Below are positions 47,101 to 58,990 of a stretch of 64,000 nt of DNA, one piece after another. The stretch lies in NCBI RefSeq assembly GCF_000143415.4, contig NW_003314334.1:151342-215341 (forward strand). The letters run 5' to 3'. The stretch's first letter is position 1. Every line of letters starts with the position of its first letter. The position numbers and the translations under genes are program-made. The notes beneath the pieces are model-generated. The model saw only the letters and a program-made list of their open reading frames with translations, did not search any database and had not been told where the DNA came from. Source of the stretch: Selaginella moellendorffii. Lineage: Eukaryota > Streptophyta > Lycopodiopsida > Selaginellales > Selaginellaceae.

Positions 47101-48217
47101 TCTGGCCCGTGGTTTTGACATCGTGGTTATTGATGAAGCAGCACAAGCCAGCGAACTAGGCGTGCTACCTCCACTCATCCTTGGAGCAGCCCGCTGTGTC
47201 CTGGTTGGTGATCCGCAGCAGCTCCCAGCGACTGTCATTAGCCGGGTGGCGGACACCATGCAGTATTCGCGAAGCTTGTTCGAGCGGTTTCAACAAGCGG
47301 GATGTCCGACGCTCATGCTGACAGTCCAGTATCGCATGCATCCTCAAATTCGGGATTTTCCATCTCGGCATTTTTATCAGGGCCGTCTCCAGGACAGTGA
47401 CAGCGTCAAGGGCTTGCCGGACGAGATTTACCACCATGACCCGCTGCTGCAGCCTTACCTCTTTTTCGACGTGAGCCACGGAAAGGAGTCGCACATCAGC
47501 GGCTCGGTCTCGTTTCAGAATGTTGTCGAGGCCAAGTTTGCAGCCAAGCTGTATGACCACCTCCAAGGTGTTTTGAAGGCGGCAGGGAGGCAGCAGGCGA
47601 CCGTGGGTGTCATATCTCCTTACAAGCTTCAACTGAGGTGCATACAGAGGGAATTCGAGTCTCTCTCTGGTGATGCCAAGGGAGTTTACATCAACACGGT
47701 GGATGCATTCCAGGGGCAGGAAAGGGACGTGATTATAATGTCTTGCGTCCGAGCTTCTAACCACGGGGTGGGATTCGTAGCGGACATAAGGCGGATGAAC
47801 GTGGCTTTGACTCGAGCTCGTCGATCGCTATGGGTAAGATTTTGTATTTTTTTATCACTTTTTCCTGGCTGAAGCCATGCATGCGCTGCGCAGGTTATAG
47901 GCAATGCCGGTACGTTGGAGCAGTCTGAAGATTGGGCTAAGCTCATAGAAGATGCAAAGTCGAGGAACTGTTTCATCACCTCGGCTGCAGCAGTGGAGAA
48001 GGGCCTCATCAGTGACGGGGTTTTAAGTCAGGTTCTCAGGGAGCCGACGTTGCCAAGCTCGTTGTCACGGCTGGATGGTCATAATAGAGCAGGCAGTGAT
48101 TTGAGAGGGACGAGAGATAACAACAAGCCAGGTAGGCGTGGGAGGTACGAAGCGGAAGCCGAGAGAAAGACTGCCGATAATTATCTGAGGCAGCACAACA
48201 GTTTCAGAAGAGGGTGA
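44108..48217 (+). CDS. SEN1-like superfamily 1 helicase with EAR motif
   Basis: RNA/DNA helicase of the UPF1/SEN1 group, implicated in transcription termination and R-loop removal. Seven exons, 44108-44852, 45277-45471, 45533-45625, 45688-45844, 45906-46038, 46091-47833 and 47894-48217, give 1129 residues. The N-terminal third is disordered and begins MELDLNLPPP, an LxLxL EAR-type motif. Then VPGSFASLEEYVQVFEPLLF, WYDVTLLPLDAR and FKEGDVAVLSTPPQ. Helicase motifs: QGPPGTGKTHTVWGML (I), VCAPSNAATDELLSRVL (Ia), IVVIDEAAQASELGVLPPL (II, DEAA), VGDPQQLPATVIS (III), LTVQYRMHPQIRDFPS (IV), NTVDAFQGQERDVIIMSCVR (V) and RRMNVALTRARRSLW (VI). All are intact. It matches the land-plant branch with an internal LARDQARD-like coiled region. 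The tail is basic. Confidence 0.93.
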
Positions 48218-48616
48218 CGCTGAAAAACAGATTAAAGCTCTTCTTCCATCGTTTTTCCTCGCTTTTCGAGGCCACAGCAACATGTACATGACAAGAGACC
48301 AGGAGACTCGAGATGGTTTGTTTCGTGGGCAACAAGGATGGCTTTACTTGTTGTTTTGATAACTATAGGTGGTACTTGCGATTTTCCCTCTCGATCTCGA
48401 CGTGATGTACATATACATATACTTCACATTTCTCACTGTGCTAGACTCGTTCCAGCGCGAGCAAGCTTAGAAAACTACCATTGTAGAACACATTGACTGT
48501 TGGAAAAAAAAAGTTTCACCATTGAAGATCAAGTATACAGGAGTTACAACGACACTTAGATTAATAGGAAAAAGAAAGGAGAGGCAAAAGCTACTCGAGT
48601 TCCAGGAAGAACAAGC
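48218..48616. other. Intergenic between convergent genes
   Basis: 399 bases between the helicase stop and the H2B stop. Holds both 3' UTRs; no histone-type stem-loop was recognised, as expected for plants, whose histone mRNAs are polyadenylated. No gene seen. Confidence 0.6.
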
Positions 48617-49042
48617 TCAAGAGCTCGTGAACTTGGTGACGGCCTTGGTCCCTTCGGACACGGCATGCTTGGCGAGCTCGCCGGGAAGGATGAGACGAAC
48701 CGCCGTCTGGATCTCCCGCGAGGTGATTGTGGGCTTTTTGTTGTAGCGAGCCAACCTCGAGGCCTCCTGCGCTAGCTTCTCGAAGATGTCGTTGATGAAG
48801 CTGTTCATGATCCCCATGGCCTTGCTCGAAATGCCCGTCTCGGGGTGGACCTGCTTGAGTACCTTGTATATGTACATCTTGTACGTCTCCACGCTCTTCT
48901 TCATCTTGCGCTTCTTCTTGTCCGCCGCCGCCGATGGATCCTTGGCCGGGGTCTTCTTCTCCGCCCGCGGCTTCTTCTCCGCCGCCTTCTTCTCCGCTGG
49001 GACCTTCTCAGCTACAGGCTTCTTCTCCGCTGCCTTGGCCAT
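48617..49042 (-). CDS. Histone H2B
   Basis: Core nucleosome histone of 141 residues, no introns. A long Lys/Ala/Glu/Pro-rich tail ([20 protein letters not shown]) typical of plant H2B precedes the histone fold: [60 protein letters not shown] and [20 protein letters not shown]. The end is TSS. The lysine in AVTKF is the conserved C-terminal ubiquitination site. On the minus strand a TTTATAAG TATA-like box lies near 49191-49199, about 150 bases before the start. The 472 bases upstream (49043-49514) contain this promoter and the 3' flank of the bHLH gene, with GAGA repeats in the likely 5' UTR and no other gene. Confidence 0.97.
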   Translation of the reverse strand: MAKAAEKKPVAEKVPAEKKAAEKKPRAEKKTPAKDPSAAADKKKRKMKKSVETYKMYIYKVLKQVHPETGISSKAMGIMNSFINDIFEKLAQEASRLARYNKKPTITSREIQTAVRLILPGELAKHAVSEGTKAVTKFTSS

Positions 49043-49514
49043 CGCTCCGCCGCTTGGGAATCCGAGAGAGAGAGAGACAGAGAGAAAGAGAGGCTCTGCC
49101 TACTGATTTGAGAGCTAGCGCTACCACTTACTCCTCTCGCACACACCAGGAAGATTGCTCGCCAATGGAAAACCCCTAGCTCCGTGAAAATCTTATAAAC
49201 ACCTGATTCCTGCGCTCCCATTGGCTCTCGCGGCGCGACGAGGATCAACCTCCCAGCCAACGACATCGCAACCCGCCACGTCGGCGATCTCCATCCTGGC
49301 CGTTGGTTCTGGCAGTTTGGCGCCTCTTATTTTGGGGCCTTTAATATTTTGTGGAGGGAGTCCAGACATTATGCTCGAGTTACGATGCTTTATATTAACA
49401 CAAGGAAGAATTGCAACTTTCGATTTTTCTCAAGCAATGGTGTACAAGGAAGAAAAATAGATCTATGCCATGTAAATAACATAGTGTATAATAACAACAC
49501 CACCTTCACATTTG

Positions 49515-52500
49515 TCACCAGGCGCTACCAGGGGACACGGTAATGCCGTGCGAAGCAACAACTTGAGGCTGGAATCGGCTTCCAAATGACTCGGAGCAAA
49601 CGTCCGACATCTCCGATCCCACAAAGCTTGGCGCGCTCGTGTTCTTGCCGCTGGGTCTAAGCAGCTGCGTGAGATTCCAAACCACCTTGAGCCGGTTTAC
49701 TTCTTTCGCAGCGTGAACCTGTATGTCGAGTTTTAGCTACACACCAAACGCAAGGAAAAGAAGAAAAAGAATCGCTTCTTCTACCTCAACGTTGAAACGA
49801 GCCCAAATCTTATCGTTCCGCGACTCCATCACACCCTTCAGGATTGTAAGCCCAAGACCCCGGATGTTGTCAGCAATCTCCCAGAATAAGCCTCTCTCCT
49901 CGCACAACATCTGAGAGCACGAGAAATCAGCCGACGACAATATATTAAGCACTGATTCACCAACCTCAACAAGCATTTGCCGTGGCTGCTTGAGATTCTC
50001 CACAAGAATCGGAACGCCACTTCCTTTCGCATCAAGCTCCATAGCCCAGCTTGCACCGTTCTCCAAGCCACTGCTGTTCTCTGCACTCCTCTCTCCCTGT
50101 TAAGTTGTCCAAATTAGACGATATTCGATGCAAAGACACAGCCTTCGTTCACCTTTACGTCGCCTCCAGCTTTCCACTTGTCACCGTGCTGCGTCACACT
50201 TTGGAGAAACTTCATATGCCGGATTGTTTTCTCTAGCAGCGCATCAATGCTACACTGCTACACAAAACAAGTAGAAGGTGAACATCCATTTTACTGCATG
50301 AAGGACGACGCTTACCTTTGTTGCATTGGGAACAATATCGCGAAGCTCCCTAACTCTGTCCTGTATTTGCTGCCTGTCTTTGGGCCTGGGCCTTGGAGCT
50401 TCCCCTGGCCTCAGCCTCTTCCTCCCAGTCATCCGACTAGGCTCCTCCTGCTTTCTGGCTGCCGCTCCGCTAGTATCCTTGTACGAGTGTTCCTCCGACT
50501 TCTTAGCCTGGCTCCCTTCGGTCCAAGAGCTTGAAGAAACATCCACGGACACGCTGCTTGCAGGCCAGTTGGCAGCTATATCTCTGTCCAAACTCGAAGA
50601 GCTCGATAGCTGCTTCTCCAGATATTGCACCGCGTTCCCAACAGTTAGCGCGGGAGCGCATCCTAATGAACTCTTGGCAGATGTCGGTCCCCTGGAACCC
50701 AGTGACGACGTACTCGCACCGGCAACAACAGCATCCAACAGCTGCTCTGGCCTGTCCGCCGACAGATTGACAAATGCATCGCGGGTTTTGTCCATTGCAG
50801 CGGTGGCGCCATCAAAGGGTAGAGCAAGCTTCGCAGGTTTCATGTCTTCAACCGGTTGTGTTGGTATGTTCACGTACAGTTCCTCCTTACTTGGCCCGCA
50901 CTTTGAATGAGAAACCACCACCTCGGATAATTCATCCCCGAAAGCGAACTGTGAACAGGTTGTCGAACCGCTGGCTTGGCCTCCCGCATACTCCTTATTC
51001 AGAGACGCTAACAAGTTGTTGAAATCATCCAAGTCGTCCTTCTGAAACGCCTTAAACAAACTGTTGTAGTCAAATCCTTCTTCTGGTCCCGGCCGCATCA
51101 TCCCTGCCTCGTCTCCAAAGGAAGTTGGCAGCGGCAGGTTCTGATCATAATCTCTTGTTGACACAGGCAAGGTGGAGTCCGGCGGAGGCCATCCGCTGGA
51201 GTCGAAGTGCCTGATGCTTTGTCCGTAGGAAAGCTCGCTGGAGAAATTAGATAGCCGCCCTGCCTCCGATGAATTAAAGAAACTCTCCACAGGAGCTTTG
51301 CTGATCAAGCGGCTTAAATGGCCTGGATCTTCCTGGAAGACCTGAGATCTGGAACAGTAGAGACCCGTAGAGGCGGGGCGTATATCCTGTGGCTTCTGCC
51401 CCATGGATGGAACTACCATTGAAGCCCAGCTGCTCGTAGAAAGTTGGAAGGCAGGCTCAACAACTTTGGCCGCTGAACGCAACATGTGTTCTCCCTCCGT
51501 AGGAACGGGGCACGCTGGTCGGCTGCTCATGGTTGTTCTTGCAGAAGAGCCAAATGCTGCCAACATAGAAGCGGGCTTGTTGACGTACGTTGGCATGGCT
51601 TTCGGGACAACAGAAAGGCCTCTTCCAGCTTGTCCATCGGGAGTGAACTCAGGAACGAATGCCCCAGGCATGCTTTGTAATGCTCCGAACAATGCTCTGA
51701 TCTGGCCTACCAAGTTCAGATCCTCGGCCATCTGCAAGGGCACACACAGTTACTTGAGTAAGAGCTGGGAGAAGCTACACACCGTTTGAGTCGATCCAAG
51801 TTGCACAACACCTTGCTGCTGGACTGCTATCACAGCAATCGTCTGGACACCAAAGAGTTAAGGACTCCCTCGAATGAAAGCTACTATACCTTTATTCCCG
51901 CTTCAAACTGATTCGACCAGCCGTGCTCCAATGCCGCTGGTACTCCGCTTTCCATAGATCTTTCCCCAGCTGCAAACACCCACTGGTGCTTTCCGGAGAA
52001 AGCTACACGCCCAATTATTCTGCCCGAGAGGAAAGTTGGGTTAGCCACGACACCGACAACCGAGTTGCGTACCCTTCTCCCAGGGAGTAAACCTGGAAGG
52101 ACATTTTAGCGACAGCCAACTGTATCTGATCTTCGGCAATGCCACCATCTTGCTTGAGCAGCAGCATGTCCAGAGGGCTTCTCCCATTCCCAGCGCCGCT
52201 GCGGCTCAAAGCATTGGCGATTGGTGGCAGCGTCGCGAATTCGTAGTAGCTGTCCTCCCATGTCAGCACCCTGCAATAAAAACACAGCGAGAAAAAACGC
52301 ATAAGAGACAAGCTAAGTCAACAGTAGCTAAAAAAACCCAAGAGAGGCAGTGCAGTGCCACCTCCAGTTAGCAGGAGATCAAGCAAGAGAGCTCTCTCTC
52401 TCTCTCTCTCTTGAGCACAAGCGAAGCGAAAGGGATGATTTACTCACATACGGCTGCGTCGCTTTAGCTTCCAAAACACAGCGTAGCACCAGCCAGTCCT

Positions 52501-52545
52501 GTTGCAAAGACTCCGGAGAGCCTGGCCCAGACCCTCCGCCGACAT
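49515..52545 (-). CDS. LHW: LONESOME HIGHWAY-like atypical bHLH factor
   Basis: Transcription regulator; in flowering plants LHW pairs with TMO5-type bHLH proteins to drive vascular cell division. Nine exons: 52448-52545, 52073-52270, 51890-52019, 51783-51842, 50316-51731, 50159-50257, 49965-50096, 49785-49910 and 49515-49718, giving 820 residues in frame. N-terminal MYC-N-like domain: LGQALRSLCNRTGWCYAVFW, VLTWEDSYYEFATLPP, IIGRVAFSGKHQWVFAAGER and AGIKTIAVIAVQQQGVVQLG. The bHLH is RPRPKDRQQIQDRVRELRDI, then QCSIDALLEKTIRHMKFLQ. Its basic region lacks the His-Glu-Arg contacts, as in LHW, so DNA contact relies on a partner. The C-terminal ACT-like domain MLCEERGLFWEIADNIRGLG, LTILKGVMESRNDKIWARF is complete. 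A CT microsatellite lies in intron 1. Confidence 0.93.
52392..52411. repeat. CT microsatellite in intron 1 of the LHW-like gene
   Basis: About ten CT units between exon 1 (ends 52448) and exon 2 (starts 52270) of the LHW-like gene. Likely length-variable. Confidence 0.85.
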
Positions 52546-54251
52546 GATAGCAATGCCCGCGATGATCTGGGACGATCTTCCACAATGATCTTGAGATGAG
52601 CCGCAAAACCAAAATGCCCAAAATGCGAGCCTAGCCCCCTTTGTTCTTCCTCCTCGCTGCGTGCCTTGCTTGCTTCTCCTCTGTCAGCTCAGGACCAGGC
52701 TCACTCCCCCAGCTTCCGCAAACAGTGAAAAGCAAACGAAGCCCGGCGAACTCGTTTCCCTGGAATCCCCCCCTTTCAGATTATGATGATCGCTCGCAGG
52801 CAGTGGTAGTCCCTCTCCGTCTCCCTGGGCACACGAACTTCGTCGACTACTCGCACGCGGCCGCCGTGACTCCCACACCGCTGCTGCTGCTGCTGCTGCT
52901 GCTGCTTCCTCATCCTAGGCTCGCAAGCAAGGCGGAGGAAGGGATGGAGAGCACACACACGCACAGCGCCGCCTTAGAGCCACCGATCGAGACCAAGAGC
53001 GCGTCCTGTAGCTAAGACATATTTCGGCCCCCCGCGCGCGCCTCTCCGGCCAAGGGAAAGAAGGACGATTCCAGCTCTCTCATGGAGCCTGGAGACCTGG
53101 CGCTGCGTCGCGAGCTGAGATTTCGAGAGCTCTTGGGCGATGGATGTGGATCGAGCGCGCGATACCTAAAATGGAGAGAGGAGAATCCCTCGGAGCAAAT
53201 AGATAGATAGATAGGCGAGAAAGAAACAATGTAGTGTAGCAGTGTAGTGTAAATCTTGGATACACGACCTAGGTAGAGGGGGCTTTAAGGACAGGTCGCT
53301 GCCAAACAGCAGCGCGGTGTGAAAGCGAGCCCAAGGGGATGCTTTTTACGGGTATGTCTACGTACACGTGTGCAGATACGTATTCCTTCCCCTCCTGGAC
53401 AATTTCCTTGTTTTTAACTCGCCCAGTAAATCTAGTAGTGATGCTGCTGCGAGGCAACAAGGCAAGCACTCATTCCCTTGGCCTGGGAATTTCAAGCTTT
53501 GTTTTTGTGTACCGCCCATGTTTCTATGTATGTATGTGCCTTGTATTGTATGGATGAGATGCGGAGCAAAGCAAGATGAGGATTGCCAAGCAGGAAAGAT
53601 TAAACAAAAGACCTTTTAAAGATGAGGGAAACAAAGTTGACAAGTACATTGCAACAAAGTGTTCGGGGCATCTTGTGGCAGAGAGAGTTAGCCATGATCA
53701 CCAAACATTTTTGTTATAAGTGGGATTCCTCTCCAAGCTTTGGCACTAGGATCAATCAGGGGTGAGTGAGTGAGACCCCGAAACCACTCACACAAATTTG
53801 TGGACCCCTGGAGAGCAAGCGGACAAACAAAATGATGCACGCAACATCGACGTCACCGGAGATTTCATCACAAAGAACGAACTGGAGGGCGAGTGTGTTT
53901 TAGGACCGCAACTAAGCCAGCTCCAAGATTTTGATTCATCTTCCCTGGCTCCCAAAAAGCAATCACAGCTTTTTCAACTCTTTCTTTGCTCAGTGTTGCG
54001 GTGATAGTGGGAGGCGGGGGAGGGAGCTTATTTTCAAGTCCTTTTTGCTAATGTATTGGCATTGTCCTATCATTGTCAAAGTGACAATCTCGTTCGTTGT
54101 TTAGAATAAAGGGGGAATAAAGAATGGACAAAAGGATTCCATGGATGGCAACACCAAAGGGACATGAAGATAGACGAAAATCGTCGCCACTTGTACTGTT
54201 AAGTTAGGAATCCATGTGATCCCTCCACCCATATTTATAAAATCTCAATAT
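52546..54251. other. Long LHW-like upstream region, no gene supported
   Basis: About 1.7 kb of GC-mixed sequence upstream of the LHW-like start, with a CTG trinucleotide run (52880-52905), a GATA run (53197-53213) and many short overlapping frames on both strands. Frames at 52641-53015 and 53368-53619 (plus) are low in complexity or start late and are not supported. Probably a 5' UTR with introns and a promoter. Confidence 0.45.
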
Positions 54252-54554
54252 CTATAGATCGAGCTTGCCAACTTGCTTTGAATCTTCGTTCTTAGATGGA
54301 TTGAAAGCCCCGAGAATCTGATGCATCATTATCACTAATGTAGACGAAAGAAATATGGGCAACCGGGATACGGCATACGAATACGGGCCACCGGTTGCGG
54401 TTGTATCCAGTATAGATTCCCGCCCGGACGGCGCCGCCTGCGGCTTACCGCCACCACGCGACTGCGGCGGCGGACGGCCATCATGTCTGACGCCCTTGTC
54501 CCCCACACTCCCGGCACCAGCACCAGCAAACTCATACGGTAACCGCGGTTCCAT
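54252..54554 (-). other. Isolated 100-codon ORF in GC-rich patch, doubtful
   Basis: ATG at 54554, stop at 54252. It is Gly/Pro/Arg-rich at first (AGAGAGSVGDKGVRHDGRPP), then has a hydrophobic stretch (RLPIFLSSTLVIMMHQILGA). The GC-rich patch (54380-54550) stands out from its flanks, which favours some selected function, but the opposite strand is equally open and no homology is recognised. It could be an upstream ORF, a small gene or chance. Confidence 0.2.
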
Positions 54555-55935
54555 TGGTTGGGACTGGGTCAGTTATGACATTACAAGAGAGGGAAATCCT
54601 GAGGGAAAATGATACACCCCACATCATAGCAGCCCACCACTGCCTGCCTGCTGCTGCCCTTCTCTTCCCTCTGCTTCATTCAAAGTGTCAGGTGACTCTG
54701 CAGCACAAAAATGTCAGCAAGTCTACTTGAATACAGAAAAAAGACACTTTAGTATTATAGGCCCTAGTTAGATTTTGCCCTAGAATGGCTGCCCTTTGGG
54801 CCAGCCTGGCTGCTGCCACACACTCACTCACTGCTCTTGGCTGCAGCTGCTGCTACATCCACAAGAGAGAGCAACCAGGAGGGAGATTTCCATCTTTCCA
54901 TTTCTTGGTACAGCATACAATGCTCCCACACATCTTCCAAGAGAGTGGGTACAGAGAAGCAGCAGCTGCTGCTCTGGCTGCTGCTACTGGCTGCTGCGGC
55001 TGTTGGGTCTGGAATTTGTCCACCAAGATCCTTGGCAGTTGATTCATAACAAAAATATACATTGGATAGCTCCATTCAAAAATAAGGGTTTATAACTGCC
55101 TGCATATTCCCCTCAAAAAGAGCTGAAGCCGCTCTATACACTCTATACCCTCTCTACCTCCAATGCAGAAAGAGACGGCCATGCATGACATGATTCCTGC
55201 TTCCAGATTGACACCCCCTTGTGCATATAAAAACTCCAGGGATTGTGCTCATCTCTCGTTTTCTATAGTCTTTAGAAAAATGTGGCCGCAGCATTGGGTG
55301 TATAAAAATTGGCTGGTTTGGAAAACATCGCTCTCACACATTACCACACAAAATGGTATTCAACTCAACTCTAGCAAGGGAGGGAATTGTTTGTTTTGGT
55401 TTCTCAAGGAGGGCGGGGACACCAAGTGGCGTAGTGGCATCTAGCTTTGTGGCAGGGATGGATATTCGCCCGGGAACTATTTGTTGACGTAGACCGCAGC
55501 CGGTGGCTAGGGGAGCGGCCTTACCCCCATCCACATTGCATGATGCCACCCACGTCTTTTGAGACGGGCCAGGGGCCGTCGGATCCTTCCCATCCCACGG
55601 CCGCAGCGTCAGTGGAGCAAACGCTCTTTTTTATGCTCCGGTGAGGAACGCGCTCTGGGATGACGTCGCAGATCCTGATACGAACCGGGAGTTATATAGT
55701 GGTGATTGACCTCAAGCACCTTAATTCCAAATCTTCCACCCGGATCATCCTTTTTCTTGTTAAAAGCACGAACTGGAAGAGGGAATGAATGATCGAGAGC
55801 AAAACCAGGACGAAGAAGAATAGCTTAACTTCTTTTCTTTTTCTCGTACCGCAAAGCTGGCGAAAGAGGAGAAGCGGCGAGCCAAGGAGCCAAATTGTGT
55901 TTGTTGCCTGATTGCGACATAAAGGAGAGCCCCTC

Positions 55936-55971
<36 letters not shown>

Positions 55972-56140
55972 CTCCTCCCTCCTCTGCTGCTGCTACAAAC
56001 CAAGCGAGCCTTGCTCTTTTTCCACTTTGGACGCTTCCTTCCAGAGGGAGAGGCCCCCACAAATTATAATATGCGCGAGGGAAGGACAAAACGCAAGATT
56101 GCAAGCCGCGAGAGAAAGCTGCTGTCCTCTAGCTCTCGTA
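54555..56140. other. Intergenic; CAG-rich and GA-repeat sequence
   Basis: No gene supported. 54830-55020 contains several GCAGCAGCTGCTGC-type self-complementary stretches that could fold. TATAAAAA occurs at 55227-55234 and TGACGTC (a CRE-like bZIP site) at 55660-55666. A pure GA repeat fills 55938-55970. A TATATAG lies near 55693. I looked for conserved plant miRNAs (156, 160, 166, 171, 319, 396) and saw none. Confidence 0.4.
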
Positions 56141-58936
56141 CTAACACTCACCAGGTGCCTCAAGACGGATGTAGTCATACATAACCCCCACAATGGGACT
56201 TGTTGGCTTGCGCTGCGTCAAGTAGAGAATGTTTTCACCGGCTCTGAATAACTCCGACCTCGCGTCCACATTCCAAAGGTGGTAGAGGCCATGGATTCCA
56301 TGGCGTGCTATTGCATTGTCCTTGCCAAATTGCATCGTGTCAAATACCGTGGTCCTTGTATTGGGGTCATTAACTCTGACCTGCGGTTGAAACACAGCGT
56401 TAGCGTTAAAACACCTTTTTGTACCTGAATGGCTGCATTGTTTGATGCCGCGAAAGCTAACCGGAGCTTATAAACCCCGCCTTGGACGCAGGGCAGATGA
56501 AACCGGATCTGCCAAGTCGATGGTTTGACGCTACCATCCTTTTCAATTCTGCAGCACCGCAAGCGGAAAAGGTTTTAAAAAATATTTCCATCAGTAGGTG
56601 AGCGTGAGTATTGAGGAAGTCGTGACATTGTACCGGCAAGTATGTGCAAAGAACCAATCAGATCTCCAATCGCTTTTACCAATGGTGAACACAAGATCAC
56701 CTTCTGGGTATAGCTCCGAGTACCGCTCCCACAGGCCATAATGTCGATATCTACAATAAAGTATTCAGATCTTGTAAGGAGAAAAGTAAGATTGCCAGCC
56801 ACCGAAAAAAAGCAAAACCGAGAGTGTGCGTACCTTTCCGAATGGTTGACAAAAAGCCTATTGATATACTTTGGGTTCGGATCCGGAATGTGAAACTCGG
56901 CAGCTGTTCGATCGGGAATTCCAATCTCCCAGACTGTCGGTCCATCCCTGGGCGGTTCATAAACTATATGTCCCAGTTGCAACCATGACCCTGCATACAT
57001 AGTGAGTTTTGTGACTCTTGGAAGTGGCAACACTGCGTGGAATACAAACCGGGATGGACATCTATGCTGCCTTCCTTTTTGTAGTCACCCAGGACACCAG
57101 GCACCCAGCCATACAGATCATATTTGCCTGCTCTGACATGCTTGACGTGGAAATATCCCTCCGCATCAGCCTGGGCCCAAAATTGGTAGCCCTGGCAGCA
57201 ACAAACAAGTCAGGTACATCGTCCATTAACCCCCACAAAAGAAAAAGCATTCACCTTGCTCTCCGTTTGCCACGAACCTTTGTCACCGGGGGAAGCTAAG
57301 CCAAGAAAGGCATAACATCCCGCAAATGGGGTTGGTGACGCGAATCTACAATGCCACAGAAAAACATATGAACCGAGGACAGCAGCTCATAATGAAACAG
57401 TACCTATCTTTGACTAGTAGTCTTCCTGAAATGCTTCCGCGGTCCATTGATTTGGGAAAATCTGGAGACACAGGCCAGGGAACAGGCCACGACCCCACTT
57501 CTGTAACCATCTGAAACACAGGAGGTAAAAGAAACAAAAAATATCCGCATAGACATATCACCTGCTGCTTTGCATCCTCCCAAAGATAGCGACAATTCAC
57601 CTGAGCATGAGTTGCCGCTACATTCAAATATATGAAAACCGGTCCAAAAACTTTAGTCCAGGCTTCCCCATTGCGAAACTCTGGGCACAGGGCTGCGCCA
57701 GCGTAATGTGCACTGTGAAACATCTGGTGGAAACAAAAACAAGAAATCTAGAGAGCTTCAATATCCAAAGTTCTTAACTTACAGCGAGACATGTCGGGCC
57801 AACGTGTGAAGTCAAATTTTGTTTCAAAGGCCCTCCATTGCGGAACTCGTCACTGGCGGTGATTATCCAGAAGCCTAGAGCGGGGTTGCATGAGATCCAA
57901 CCATGTACTCTGTTCTCCCTGTTATCACAAGAATATTGATATTTGTCATCCACCTGCCCAAAAATGTTACAGAAATTTATACTCAACAAAAACATAGTGT
58001 TAATCCCATACCTCACCTCGAAACTCAGGATTTTGAGAAGTGTGAATCAAAACAGCCTCGGGATAAGCTAGCTGCGTGCAGTGTTGCTGCAAGCGATCAT
58101 CCGGCGATGGCATTAGCCGCTGTTTTGTATCGGCCATTGCCATGAACTGGAACCTACAAGCCAGCAAAGTATCAAGAAGGATGAAAGCTCGGATATTTTT
58201 CCAGACCTGTCCTTCCGGAGTTTAAAAGTCACCCGTGTTTGATTAAGGTTGAAGTCTGGCCATCCAGCCGGCCTCTCGTAGATTCCGTAAGTGTAAAATC
58301 CAGTGTTGCCACGGAGAAGAACAAATCTACGTTTTAAGCCAACAAAGCTAGCTACTAGCACACAATGAAAAGAGAATCACTCACCTTTTGTCGATGTTAA
58401 GAGGAAGCATCTTAGTTCCCGGAATGTAAGGCCGCAGAAACGAAAGTTCCACCTTGTCACCATCGCTACACACAACCTGGAAAATTGTTCCACTGGGACT
58501 GAAAAATCGTAGCGATGGCTGATCGGTTAGCAATCACGATTACGAGTAAACAAAGTTTGCCTTACACATCGAAAGTGTCCTTGCCTCCAGGCTCGTTCCA
58601 GTTGAGGTCCCAGTAGCTTAAAGGCAGCAAAGAATGAAAAATAAAACAATCAGGTGCTTGCTCGCTAGACGAGAAAGGAATGAAAGCAAACAAACAAACC
58701 CGCGATTGGTCTCCTTGTTGTGAATCTCGAGCAGATTATCAATGCCCCCGAAGCGAATCCCCGTCACAATGCCCCCAGGCCTCGAGATCGTCACCTCGAC
58801 AATCCCGTTGTCCAGAATCACCTGTGCAACATGAGAAAACAAGGATCGAGAACCGATCACTCACATGGCTGCCGCGATCGATAAGCCGCACATCGGGACC
58901 CTGGCATCCGCCCCCGGGAACGCGATTGCAGCTCAT
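56141..58936 (-). CDS. Rhamnogalacturonan lyase (PL4)
   Basis: Secreted or wall-associated lyase that cleaves the rhamnogalacturonan-I backbone by beta-elimination. Start MSCNRVPGGGCQGPDVRLID at 58936; about fifteen short exons follow. Landmarks in order are VILDNGIVEVTISRPGGIVT, FGGIDNLLEIHNKETNRG, NIDKRFVLLRGNTGFYTYGI, WPDFNLNQTRVTFKLRKDRF, PEFRGEVDDKYQYSCDNREN, VHGWISCNPALGFWIITASD, KVFGPVFIYLNVAATHAQVN, DFPKSMDRGSISGRLLVKDR, GKYDLYGWVPGVLGDYKKEG, TVWEIGIPDRTAAEFHIPDP and GKDNAIARHGIHGLYHLWNV, ending IVGVMYDYIRLEAP. This is the full plant PL4 layout: catalytic domain, fibronectin-like domain, carbohydrate-binding-like domain. No classical signal peptide is evident at the chosen start, so a missed upstream exon or unconventional export is possible. 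It is divergent from a PPR gene with only 54 bases between start codons. Confidence 0.9.
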
Positions 58937-58990
58937 TCTTTTCTTCTTTCTAACAATTTCCAAGAACCCTAAAATGGTGAAGAATTTTGA
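58937..58990. promoter_or_regulatory. Very short divergent promoter (54 bp)
   Basis: Only 54 bases lie between the start codons of the rhamnogalacturonan lyase (minus) and the PPR gene (plus). A core promoter for each must lie in the other's transcribed or coding sequence. TTCTTTTCTTCTTTC is the only notable tract. Confidence 0.4.

Noticed and set aside
54780-55060. Possible miRNA precursor from self-complementary CAG/CTG sequence
   Set aside because: The complementarity comes from palindromic trinucleotide repeats; none of the conserved plant miRNA sequences I know is present. Left as part of the interval to test, not called.
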